DNA of 64,000 nucleotides from Aliiroseovarius subalbicans. GTDB lineage: Bacteria; Pseudomonadota; Alphaproteobacteria; Rhodobacterales; Rhodobacteraceae. The position numbers and the translations under genes were made by a program. The stretch covers positions 54,659 to 118,658 of the forward strand of contig NZ_JALBYQ010000006.1 in NCBI RefSeq assembly GCF_022678625.1. Reading direction: 5' to 3'. Below, in pieces: positions 37,464 through 45,267 of the stretch (position 1 is the first letter of the stretch; the number at the start of each line of letters is the position of its first letter). A model generated the notes under the pieces. That model was not told where the DNA came from and searched no databases. It saw only the letters and a program-made list of their open reading frames with translations.

Positions 37464-37685
37464 TCTATTCCCCTGGATTGGCAGGAACGCAGCGCGACAG
37501 CAGGCATCCCTTCTCTTAATCCAAGGCTAAACGCCGGGCTTATGAATTGTAAAATATGATTTTTATACCACATCATTCTGAAAAACAGATAATGCTGACG
37601 CGACCTTTCGTTGCTAGCGACGCCATCTGTGTCAGTTTTCGTCGTCACGTGGATATCTGAACCACCATCCGAAATGGAGGCTGTG
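37464..37685. promoter_or_regulatory. divergent promoter region between pxpA and the LysR gene
   Basis: A 222-base spacer between divergently read genes, where a LysR protein typically binds. The middle is AT-rich (about 37545-37580, tgtaaaatatgatttttatac). I see no operator that I can define with confidence. Confidence 0.4.
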
Positions 37686-38585
37686 ATGAACCTTACGCTC
37701 AGGCAAATACGCTACTTTATTGCTGCTGCAGAAGCCGGACAGGTCTCTAAGGCTGCGGTGGAGGTTAACGTTTCCCAGTCGGCGATCACCACCGCGATCA
37801 AATCCCTCGAAGACCTGATTGGAACCTCTCTCTTTGACCGTCATTCAGGCGGCGTTAGCCTGACGTATGAAGGCAGCCTGTTCCTCAATCATGCCAAAGG
37901 CATTGTCGATTCGGTTGAAGAGGCAGTTCGAATCCCGCGACGTGTTCAGCAAGATGTCAGGGGGTCTTTTTGCCTCGCTGTAACCTATACGGTAGCGGGC
38001 TATTTTCTGCCCCCCCTTCTTTCCCGTTTTATGCATGCTTTTCCAAATGTGACCGTCAATCTGGTCGAGGCAGACAGAGAAGCGATTGAAGAAGGTTTAA
38101 TTTCAGGAGCTTTCGACCTAGCGGTCATGTTGACGTCCAACATCAGCAATCACGATGAACTTGCTCATTCAGTCCTGCTGCGCTCCAGACGCAGACTTTG
38201 GCTAAACAACGGTCATCGGTTTTTAGGTAACCAATCCGCGACACTCGAAGAAATCGCACAGGAACCATACATTATGCTGACCGTGGATGAGGCCTCTGAC
38301 ACGGCACTGCGATACTGGAACCAGACTCCTTTTCAACCCCGAACCCTGATTAAAACGTCTTCAGTCGAAGCGATCCGCAGTATGGTCGCCGGTGGCATGG
38401 GCGTGTCCGTATTGTCGGATATGGTTTACCGCCCCTGGTCACTGGAAGGGAAGCGCGTTGACGTTATGGAGGTGAATGACATCATTCCGACCATGGACGT
38501 CGGGCTTGCATGGTCGAAGCATGCGGTCCTCAACAGGCCCGCCAAAGCGTTCTTTGAACTTATGGAGTTAGCTGTTCTGTCTTAG
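37686..38585 (+). CDS. LysR-family transcription regulator
   Basis: A 299-residue regulator with an N-terminal winged HTH (residues 1-60; LRQIRYFIAAAEAGQVSKAA and AITTAIKSLEDLIGTSLFDR) and a C-terminal substrate-binding domain. The ATG at 37686 is preceded by GGAGG at the right distance; in-frame starts further upstream add residues that are not family-like. It is divergent from pxpA and probably controls that operon in response to 5-oxoproline or a related ligand. Confidence 0.92.
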   Translation: MNLTLRQIRYFIAAAEAGQVSKAAVEVNVSQSAITTAIKSLEDLIGTSLFDRHSGGVSLTYEGSLFLNHAKGIVDSVEEAVRIPRRVQQDVRGSFCLAVTYTVAGYFLPPLLSRFMHAFPNVTVNLVEADREAIEEGLISGAFDLAVMLTSNISNHDELAHSVLLRSRRRLWLNNGHRFLGNQSATLEEIAQEPYIMLTVDEASDTALRYWNQTPFQPRTLIKTSSVEAIRSMVAGGMGVSVLSDMVYRPWSLEGKRVDVMEVNDIIPTMDVGLAWSKHAVLNRPAKAFFELMELAVLS

Positions 38586-38604
38586 GGAATGGGTGGAAGT
38601 AATC

Positions 38605-38624
38605 GGATTCGAGCTTTCGGAGAG
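38605..38624. repeat. imperfect 20-bp repeat resembling a tRNA T-arm (copy 1)
   Basis: GGATTCGAGCTTTCGGAGAG resembles the second copy at 38814-38833. The reverse complement contains CTCGAATCC, like a tRNA T-loop. No complete tRNA can be folded. Confidence 0.35.
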
Positions 38625-38813
38625 CCCCAATATTCCCTTCACTTTTCAACACCTTTCGAACGCTATCCTGCACAAAAACTCGATGTCGGACCTATCGAAC
38701 AAGGCCATGCACAAAGCGATAACCAGCCAAAAACCTTGGCATAGCGCTGACTGCGTGATCGCATGCCGAGACTATTTGCAAACAAACGGCGAACATAATA
38801 CGAGGAGAAATTA

Positions 38814-38833
38814 GGATTCGAACTCACGGAGAC
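38814..38833. repeat. imperfect 20-bp repeat resembling a tRNA T-arm (copy 2)
   Basis: GGATTCGAACTCACGGAGAC. Its reverse complement has GAGTTCGAATCC, followed by TAATTTCTCC, which looks like the 3' end of a Ser- or Leu-type tRNA. The T-stem would be poorly paired. It sits just left of the RHE/tni module and could be a scar of tRNA-targeted integration. Confidence 0.35.
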
Positions 38834-38854
38834 GAATTACTTTGAAGGCATCCG

Positions 38855-39919
38855 CTAAGGTGTCACCGTCCAGAACCTATACCGGTCCTGCCCCGTGACT
38901 TCGCGCACCAAACCACGCTCGGTGAATGTTTTCAAATTGCGTCGAACCGACACCGTGGTGCACCCCACCTCCTGTGCCAACCAATCCGCCGACACCACCG
39001 GTGCCCTCATCAGAGCCGCAACCATTTTTGGCGGCGTACGCCCTGACAAATCTGAAACGGCCTGCCCTGCTCGCTCCTGCCAAGCCCGTAATCGATCCAG
39101 CTCCAAAGCCGCCGCAAGCGCACCGGCCTCGATGGCGCCGTAGAACACAACCAGACGTTCCTCCGCCCCGGCGGAACCGGCACGAAGTGAATGACGATCC
39201 AGACGATGCCCCTGCCCCATCGGCAAAAACGGCGCCAGACCCCCTACCCCGACCAGCAGTGCCGCCGTGGTTGGTTCCAAAAGTTCTTCATACGGCGTGA
39301 TACCTTCCGCACGCCAACTGGCAAATCCATAAGCCGCTTTCGTCAGCGGATGGCAGCCCGACAGCGCGTCCAGCCCAAAGGACCACCGATCACTCAAGGC
39401 AGACAACTCCTCTCCAACGGGCCTTTCCTCGCCCGGCACAGACTGCGGAGACACAACCGATGTGCGCCCGAGGAAATCGTGCAGCCCATCTAACGCACCT
39501 CCTGCCTCGACATCCAAAGAACGACCAGCCTTCAAACGCCGCACCGCCCAGTCCGCACGGCTGAGATCTTGCGCCGCGTCATCGCTGGCAATGCGTAACG
39601 TGCGATACAGCGCAATCTGTTCGGGGCTGATCCAAGTCCCCTCGCTGCGCAAAATGGCCGAGACAGTCTCGATAGCAAAGCGCTCCGCCACTTCATTAGG
39701 GAATTGCCTAAGGCGTTCGCCAAACTTGGTGGCCGCCTGAACCGCCCCCAGCAAGCCGCGATACTGTTCTTTCTCCGCGGCCTGCCAGACCTTGGGCTCA
39801 ATGCTGGCCTCCCGTGCTGCAATGGGCCACGGCATGTCGGTCGGCGCAACATCTTCCGGCGTGGCCGGCAGGAACCATAAATCTTCCTCAGTGTCGCAAT
39901 TACATTGTCGTTTCATCAA
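38855..39919 (-). CDS. RHE_PE00001/DUF1612-like protein with C-terminal HTH
   Basis: A 354-residue protein with a mostly helical region and a C-terminal winged HTH (about 300-350; SADWLAQEVGCTTVSVRRNLKTF and LVREVTGQDRYRF). This layout resembles the RHE_PE00001 family (DUF1612 plus HTH_13) known from rhizobial plasmids; I am fairly but not fully sure. The first residues (MMKRQCNCD) are encoded by DNA that also looks like the left end of the tni transposon, so its N-terminus may have been changed by the insertion. Homologues usually travel with ScpB and DUF1403 genes, which lie here on the other side of tniABQ. Biochemical role is unknown. Confidence 0.65.
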   Translation of the reverse strand: MMKRQCNCDTEEDLWFLPATPEDVAPTDMPWPIAAREASIEPKVWQAAEKEQYRGLLGAVQAATKFGERLRQFPNEVAERFAIETVSAILRSEGTWISPEQIALYRTLRIASDDAAQDLSRADWAVRRLKAGRSLDVEAGGALDGLHDFLGRTSVVSPQSVPGEERPVGEELSALSDRWSFGLDALSGCHPLTKAAYGFASWRAEGITPYEELLEPTTAALLVGVGGLAPFLPMGQGHRLDRHSLRAGSAGAEERLVVFYGAIEAGALAAALELDRLRAWQERAGQAVSDLSGRTPPKMVAALMRAPVVSADWLAQEVGCTTVSVRRNLKTFTERGLVREVTGQDRYRFWTVTP

Positions 39920-40014
39920 AAGGTTCTTAAATGATTTCAGCAGGATGAGGTGCGAATCAACGTAGGATTTTACGTTGCGATTTCAATTTTTTGACTCGCA
40001 TTTCAATAAGCGAG
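39892..40014. repeat. left-end repeat array of the tniABQ transposon
   Basis: Five related units with the core TTGCGATTTCAAT begin near 39905, 39929, 39950, 39975 and 39995, the last two exactly 20 bases apart. The outermost sequence starts TGTCGCAATTA at 39892. A TGTC start plus spaced repeats is the organisation of TniA/TnsB-binding ends. The array also covers the start of the RHE-like gene and the tniA promoter region. I could not find the matching right end. Confidence 0.55.
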
Positions 40015-40062
40015 AGAATTTGGGCAGAAAGTGATGTTAAGACAGTCTGAAACGGCCGGCTT

Positions 40063-41697
40063 ATGACGCCGAACGGACGGGAAGCTTCTGACGAGAACTG
40101 GAACAAGGCCACCCGTATTGCACGGGAGCTGGATCGCCTTCTGGATGGGACCGAACCAATGCGAGACGCGGTCGCTCGCGCGGCGTCCGAACTGCGCCTG
40201 TCGACGCGCCAGGTCTACAATCACTTGAGACGATACCGCGACGAACGCCGGGTGTCTTCCCTTCTGCCAAGAACCAACGGTGCCAGACGGGCAAGGATCA
40301 GCCAGGCCGTCGAGGAGATCATTGCAGAAACGCTGCGGGAATTGTGGCTTCGGCCCGAGCAACCGGACCTCGCGCCAATCGTTGAGGAAATCCGCGCGCG
40401 CTGTGCCAGCAAGGGGCTTTCTCCGCCAGCCTACATCACCGTCGCAAAGCGCATCCCGCTGCTGTTCACACCAGAAGAGATCGCACGGCGGCGACATTCC
40501 GGCGGGAAAAGCTTGCGCCGCCTGAAACCTCGACCTGGCTATATCCGGGCCAAGCACGCCCTTGACGTGGTCCAGATCGACCATACCCCTGCCGATATCC
40601 AGTTCGTGGAAATCATCGATGGTCAGGGCATCTTTGTCGGCCGACCTTACCTCACGATCGCAGCGGATGTCGCGACGAGCGCAATCATCGGGTTCTGTCT
40701 TACTCTTGAGCAACCGTCGCGCCTGTCGGTCGCGCTTTGTCTGGCGCAGGCAATGTGCCGCAAGGAAGACTGGCTGGCCGAACGCAACATCGATCATGCC
40801 TGGCCGATGTTTGGCCGTCCGAAGCAGATCGTGGTGGATTCTGCAATGGAATTCAAAAGCGCCAGTTTCACCCGGGGATGTGCGGAGTATGGCATCGCCA
40901 TTCGAACCCGGAACAAAGGGACCGTCCATCGTGGCGGTCTTGTCGAACGACTTCTCGGCAAGGTGAACACGGTGCTGCGGTCATTACCAGGCAAGACCGG
41001 GCGCTCCATCGCGGACCGGGGTGACTATCTATCCGCAGAACGGGCGAAGCTCAGCTTCTCGGACCTCGAACGCTGTATCGCCCTGGCGATTATTGACCAC
41101 AATCTCAGCCAGAACGCTCGGAAACTGACCGTGCCGACCGATGAATGGGAACGCAAACGCCGTGTGATGGAGGGCCCCGCCGACAATCCCATGGATGTTT
41201 TGCTCAATTTCCTCCCCAACACCACCCGCAGGATTTCACCTCAGGGCATCAGCCTTTTCGCCATCGACTATTTCGATCCCTGGCTCGGCCCATTGATCGC
41301 CCGGCGCGACCGACTGGAGGCTTTCGATCTTCGCTACGACCCGCGTGACATGAGCCACATCTACCTCAGGGATCCCGATACCGGAGCCTGGCGCTCAGTC
41401 GGTCGGCGAGACGGCTTACCCGAACCGATCACCCTGTGGCAACACAAGGCCGAACGAAGCCGGCTGCGCGAAACCGGAAGACGCCCGATCGAAGACAGAA
41501 CGGCGATCCGGCGCGAAATCGCCGCGACCGTGGATGCGTCGACGTCGCAAAAACAGCAGATGAAGGCATTGGCCCGCGCCAGACATGCGGCCGATGCTCC
41601 AAAACCCTATCAAAGCCTTGCCCCTTCCCCGGCACCCGCCCGCAAGGGTCCGGCCCGGGACCGCCCGCGACGGGTCTTTCCGGTGGAGGAGTGGTGA
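40063..41697 (+). CDS. tniA: TniA/TnsB-like DDE transposase
   Basis: A 544-residue Mu/Tn7-type transposase with N-terminal HTH domains (about 15-130), a DDE integrase core and a C-terminal basic region. The catalytic residues are Asp173 (VVQIDHTPAD), Asp259 (IVVDSAMEFKS) and Glu295 (HRGGLVERLLGKVN), spaced 86 and 36 apart, as expected. It cuts and joins the element ends with help from TniB and TniQ. The first ATG after the repeat array is the start. tniB follows after one base. All catalytic residues are intact, so it may be active. Confidence 0.92.
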   Translation: MTPNGREASDENWNKATRIARELDRLLDGTEPMRDAVARAASELRLSTRQVYNHLRRYRDERRVSSLLPRTNGARRARISQAVEEIIAETLRELWLRPEQPDLAPIVEEIRARCASKGLSPPAYITVAKRIPLLFTPEEIARRRHSGGKSLRRLKPRPGYIRAKHALDVVQIDHTPADIQFVEIIDGQGIFVGRPYLTIAADVATSAIIGFCLTLEQPSRLSVALCLAQAMCRKEDWLAERNIDHAWPMFGRPKQIVVDSAMEFKSASFTRGCAEYGIAIRTRNKGTVHRGGLVERLLGKVNTVLRSLPGKTGRSIADRGDYLSAERAKLSFSDLERCIALAIIDHNLSQNARKLTVPTDEWERKRRVMEGPADNPMDVLLNFLPNTTRRISPQGISLFAIDYFDPWLGPLIARRDRLEAFDLRYDPRDMSHIYLRDPDTGAWRSVGRRDGLPEPITLWQHKAERSRLRETGRRPIEDRTAIRREIAATVDASTSQKQQMKALARARHAADAPKPYQSLAPSPAPARKGPARDRPRRVFPVEEW

Positions 41698-41698
41698 G

Positions 41699-42580
41699 AT
41701 GGCGGATCACCTCCTTCCTTCCGCCGCTTCGCTTCTTGGTTCCGAAGATGCGCTTCGGATTGCCCATATCCGAGGGCCGCGCTGGATCAGCCACCCGGTC
41801 GCTGGCAAAGCCCACGACGCCATGCGTCTTCTGCTGGACCGGCCATCCTCCTTGCGCCCGCGGGGCGTGTTGCTGGCGGGGCCCTATCACAATGGCAAAA
41901 CGATGATTGCCGAACGCTTCGCCATCGAGCATTTACGACTGTCGGATCGGCAAAGGGTCTGGGTGATCCAGACCCGGGAAGGCGCCGGCCTGTCCCATTT
42001 CTACGCCAGCATTCTTTCCGGCCTGCGCGCCCCTCAGGCGGCTGGCTGGAGAAGCCTGTCACGCGCGGGAGAGCAGGTGGATCATCTGCTGGAAAGCCTG
42101 AAGCCCCGCGTGCTCATCTTCGACGAATTCCACAGTGCCCTGCGCGGGCGACGGCAGGACGTCAAAGCCATATTTTCGTTCCTGCGCCGCATGGCCAGGG
42201 TTCATGACATTTCGCCTGTGCTTGTCGGTGAGGTCGCGGTCTACGACGCAATCCACGATACCGAAGAAATGGGATCGCGGTTTGACACGATCCCTATTCC
42301 GAGGTGGGGGTATGATGAGGATTTCGCAACGCTCCTCGACAGCCTTGAGGCCAGCATACCGCTTGCCCTACCCTCGGAGCTGTCGCGCCAGCCAATGGCG
42401 AGGATCATTCATGATCTGTCGGAAGGTTTGATCGGAGAGGTTGTCGACATTGTCAGCAATGCCGCAATTGCCGCGATCAGGAGCGGTGAGGAGCAAATCA
42501 CCGAAGCGAGCATTGCATCCCTGAACTACATTCCACTGTCGAGGCGCCGGAACGCTGCCTTGCGCAACGAGATGACGTGA
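41699..42580 (+). CDS. tniB: TniB-like AAA ATPase (target-selection protein)
   Basis: A 293-residue AAA ATPase of the TniB/TnsC type. Walker A is GPYHNGKT, Walker B VLIFDEFHSAL, and a conserved arginine-rich region follows. It would bridge the transposase and target DNA and regulate insertion. The ATG at 41699 follows the tniA stop after one base, and a longer in-frame extension upstream is a shadow of tniA. It overlaps tniQ by 4 bases. Confidence 0.9.
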   Translation: MADHLLPSAASLLGSEDALRIAHIRGPRWISHPVAGKAHDAMRLLLDRPSSLRPRGVLLAGPYHNGKTMIAERFAIEHLRLSDRQRVWVIQTREGAGLSHFYASILSGLRAPQAAGWRSLSRAGEQVDHLLESLKPRVLIFDEFHSALRGRRQDVKAIFSFLRRMARVHDISPVLVGEVAVYDAIHDTEEMGSRFDTIPIPRWGYDEDFATLLDSLEASIPLALPSELSRQPMARIIHDLSEGLIGEVVDIVSNAAIAAIRSGEEQITEASIASLNYIPLSRRRNAALRNEMT

Positions 42581-43605
42581 ACCGGTCTTCACCCGGGATC
42601 ACCGTCACGCCTGCGCGCCGATATGCCAGCGAGGTGGGGCGCGGCTGGCCGGTGGATGTCACTCCGGCTCCGGGAGAGCTTCTGTCAAGTTGGCTGCACC
42701 GGCTCGCATTGGCCAATGGTGTCCCGACGCGATATTTTGGGCGCGTTCTCGGACTAAGAGGCGCAGGCTGGGCGACGCGACTTGACCGTGCCCTTCCCGA
42801 GCATGTCCTCAATCTTCTTGTCGAACAGACCCGGGTGCCTGCCGAGGATATCGCAGGTCTGACCCCTGTTCCCGACCCCCTGGCTCGATTGCGTTTGCGG
42901 TTATTGACCGAGTCTCAGGCGCGCCATGCGTCCGGGCCGCAGGTCACCCGCCTGCAATATTGTCCGGCCTGCCTGAGGGAAGATCAATTACCCTATTTCC
43001 GGCGGGGCTGGACTTTGGCCACGCGGATGACCTGTTTCCGACATGGCTGCCAATTGCGCGATACATGCCCCACCTGCGGAGGCGGCATTGCCCCGTCCAG
43101 GCAAGACCGGCTCGTGCCTCAACAGATTTGCGTTTGGTGCGGTGGCGATCTCCGCAAACCCACTGTGCGCGCCGAACACGACGTCCAGCAGCTCGAACGG
43201 CTGCTCGACGACCTGCTGCGATTGCATGTAGCGGGGCATCGGCTACCGGGAAGAACTTCTCTTCCCGCTCTGCTTGCCACCGCGTGTTTCAATTTTGGCG
43301 AGGAACTCAAATCCATTGCGCACCTGTCAATCCGAGATCGCCTCCGTCTGTTCCGTCAATTGGCAGACGGCCCGATGCCGTTCCAATGGCCGTGTGAAAA
43401 CCCGGGCGCTGCCCTCTGGGCACGCATTGCCCGGACCGCTCCGACTTTTCCGGGACTGGCCTCATCCTTCGGCAAGAGGGTCATCCTTCGAAACTCCGCG
43501 GAACAGAACACACGTCCTGCTCGCCCCGATCTGACAGACCTGTTGCTGGCCATCGGCCGTCTTCGATCAAACAGGCGTTCGAGACAAGCTCGAGAGGGAA
43601 ATTGA
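42577..43605 (+). CDS. tniQ: TniQ-family transposition protein
   Basis: A 342-residue TniQ-domain protein. The N-terminal TniQ region has PGELLSSWLHRLALANG, and a zinc-binding region follows (YCPACLRED, CFRHGCQLRDTCPTCGG and ICVWCGG). TniQ proteins guide target-site choice together with TniB. The start is a GTG that overlaps the tniB stop (GTGA). The last 39 bases run through the end of the scpB-like gene on the other strand. Confidence 0.9.
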   Translation: MNRSSPGITVTPARRYASEVGRGWPVDVTPAPGELLSSWLHRLALANGVPTRYFGRVLGLRGAGWATRLDRALPEHVLNLLVEQTRVPAEDIAGLTPVPDPLARLRLRLLTESQARHASGPQVTRLQYCPACLREDQLPYFRRGWTLATRMTCFRHGCQLRDTCPTCGGGIAPSRQDRLVPQQICVWCGGDLRKPTVRAEHDVQQLERLLDDLLRLHVAGHRLPGRTSLPALLATACFNFGEELKSIAHLSIRDRLRLFRQLADGPMPFQWPCENPGAALWARIARTAPTFPGLASSFGKRVILRNSAEQNTRPARPDLTDLLLAIGRLRSNRRSRQAREGN

Positions 43606-44208
43606 TTTCGAACCGCTTTCAGTTCCGAGTCCCGCATCCTGCATCTGTTCCCGGTCCGGCAAGTCCTGAAGCGTTTCCAGATCGAAGGCAGTGAGAAACG
43701 TCCCGGTGGTCACGAACGTATAGGGCGCCCCACGACGGGGGGCACGCGGGCCGGTGCCGATCAGCCCGCGATCATGCAGCCGCCCGATCAGGTCGCGGCT
43801 GATCTCACGCCCGAAGATGTCCTTCAGCCCATCGCGGGTGATCGGCTGGTAATAGGCAATTGCCGCCAGCACTGCGACGTCGAACTCCCGCAGATCCAGA
43901 ACCTGCTCCCCCACATCCGCTGCAGCCCGGATTGCGGGCGCATAGGCCGACCGGGTACGCAGCACCCACCCATCCCCAACCTTGGCCACCTCGAAGGCCC
44001 GCCCCTCCAGATCAGCGGCAAGATCTTCCACCAGCAAATCCACCGACACCCCCTGCCCCACAACCCGGGTCAGGTGGTCCCGCGACACCGGCGTGGCAGA
44101 GGCAAACAGCACCGCCTCGATCCGCCGCATCCATTCGCGCCAGCGCAACTCTGCGGGCAAGTCGCTCAGCTCCCGGTCAAAGTCTGGTTCGGTGCGGTCG
44201 TTGGCCAT
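43567..44208 (-). CDS. plasmid ScpB-like winged-helix protein
   Basis: A 213-residue homologue of ScpB, a subunit that binds the SMC-kleisin complex in chromosome organisation. The double winged-helix pattern is seen in IEAVLFASATPVSRDHLTRVV and VLAAIAYYQPITRDGLKDIFG, then RDLIGRLHDRGLIG. No ScpA or SMC gene is nearby, so on this replicon it probably has another partner, possibly the DUF1403 or RHE-like protein. Its gene follows the DUF1403 gene after 2 bases and overlaps tniQ tail to tail. Confidence 0.85.
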   Translation of the reverse strand: MANDRTEPDFDRELSDLPAELRWREWMRRIEAVLFASATPVSRDHLTRVVGQGVSVDLLVEDLAADLEGRAFEVAKVGDGWVLRTRSAYAPAIRAAADVGEQVLDLREFDVAVLAAIAYYQPITRDGLKDIFGREISRDLIGRLHDRGLIGTGPRAPRRGAPYTFVTTGTFLTAFDLETLQDLPDREQMQDAGLGTESGSKSISLSSLSRTPV

Positions 44209-44210
44209 CC

Positions 44211-45110
44211 CTACACCCCATAAAGCCGGAACGTATCGCGACCAGTCAGTTCCCGCGCGACGCCGAGTTCAACCAGCCGATCACAGAACCGCCGCGCTGA
44301 CCGACCCGAGTTCAGCGAGACAAGCGCCGAAGGTGCCACCGCATCCCGTGTCAGGAACATCTGAACCGCCTCATCCGATCCCCTGGCCCGCAGCTTCGGC
44401 GCCACCGCCCGCAGCCGCGCCGTACGGTGCGCAAGATCACCGGCCAACCTCGCCGCCTCGGTCACGGACGTGACGATGGCTTCGTGGCAGGCCAGTCGCA
44501 AATCGTCATCTGTTTTGCGCATGTCGCGACGCATCAAACCGCCCGCCAGCAAGGGAATCACGTGATCCCAGCCAAGCGCCTGCGCCAAAGTGGCATCCGC
44601 CAGAACCAACGCGTCGGCCTCAAGCCGCGGCGCGTCAGCCAGCACAGCCCCAAGCACCAACGCCGCGCGATCCACCGGACCACCCTGCCCTGCGCCAGAT
44701 TGGTCGAGCCACACCGCAATCCGTTCCGGACCCTGATGCGGCATCGCGCGAGACAAGGACCGGATCGAAACCGGCCGCTCCACCGCCCGCATCCACATCT
44801 GGTAGACCTGTCCAGCTGGCCCGGGCTGATCCCCCGGTCGCAACAAGGCTATCTCGTCGCGCAACTCCCCTGCCCTTTCGGGACGCCCCGTAAACGCCAC
44901 ACAGGCCTCTGCCGCCCGCAAAGCCAACCGGTTGCGTAACAAGGGTTTGGGGACAGCGTCATGCCTCAACACAAGATGCAGGTGGGACAGGGCCGCGCCT
45001 GACAAAAAAGACACATCTTCAAGGGTTTGTGCCCGCCCGGAGGTGATCCAGGGCGGCAGCCGGGGTATAGTCTCAAGGTCGCTTCGGGCAGGAGGCCGGG
45101 CATAGTTCAT
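44211..45110 (-). CDS. DUF1403-family protein
   Basis: A 299-residue protein resembling the DUF1403 family, which occurs mainly on alphaproteobacterial plasmids. It is largely helical (LRNRLALRAAEACVAFTGRPERA and EADALVLADATLAQALGWDHVIPLLAGGL), and the C-terminal part looks like a winged helix (CDRLVELGVARELTGRDTFRLYGV). It has no catalytic motif that I can recognise. It is the first gene of a DUF1403-scpB pair, read away from the tyrosine recombinase gene. Confidence 0.7.
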   Translation of the reverse strand: MNYARPPARSDLETIPRLPPWITSGRAQTLEDVSFLSGAALSHLHLVLRHDAVPKPLLRNRLALRAAEACVAFTGRPERAGELRDEIALLRPGDQPGPAGQVYQMWMRAVERPVSIRSLSRAMPHQGPERIAVWLDQSGAGQGGPVDRAALVLGAVLADAPRLEADALVLADATLAQALGWDHVIPLLAGGLMRRDMRKTDDDLRLACHEAIVTSVTEAARLAGDLAHRTARLRAVAPKLRARGSDEAVQMFLTRDAVAPSALVSLNSGRSARRFCDRLVELGVARELTGRDTFRLYGV

Positions 45111-45188
45111 GCCCCGAGACTAATGCACGGCGGCGCTTTTTGCCATAGAATAGCACCTAAACCGCCCCACTATTTGATTCACAGTAGT

Positions 45189-45213
45189 GTCCAATAAGTT
45201 TGCATTATCGGAC
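45189..45213. other. candidate tyrosine-recombinase core site
   Basis: GTCCAATAA (45189-45197) and TTATCGGAC (45205-45213) form 9-base arms with one mismatch around a 7-base spacer (GTTTGCA). This is the size and layout of a lox/dif/att-type core. It lies 55 bases before the integrase gene start, a usual place for att sites. It could also be an operator for autoregulation. Confidence 0.45.
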
Positions 45214-45267
45214 GTATGGGGATACGCTGCAGCATAGTCTCAAGAATAGTGAATTTGTGGGGAAAAG

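Noticed and set aside
38590..38835. An intact tRNA gene
   Set aside because: Only a T-loop-like motif and a possible acceptor strand are visible; the T-stem does not pair, and no anticodon arm is found.
40003..40929. 308-codon minus-strand open frame
   Set aside because: Shadow of tniA, whose DDE residues are clear on the plus strand.
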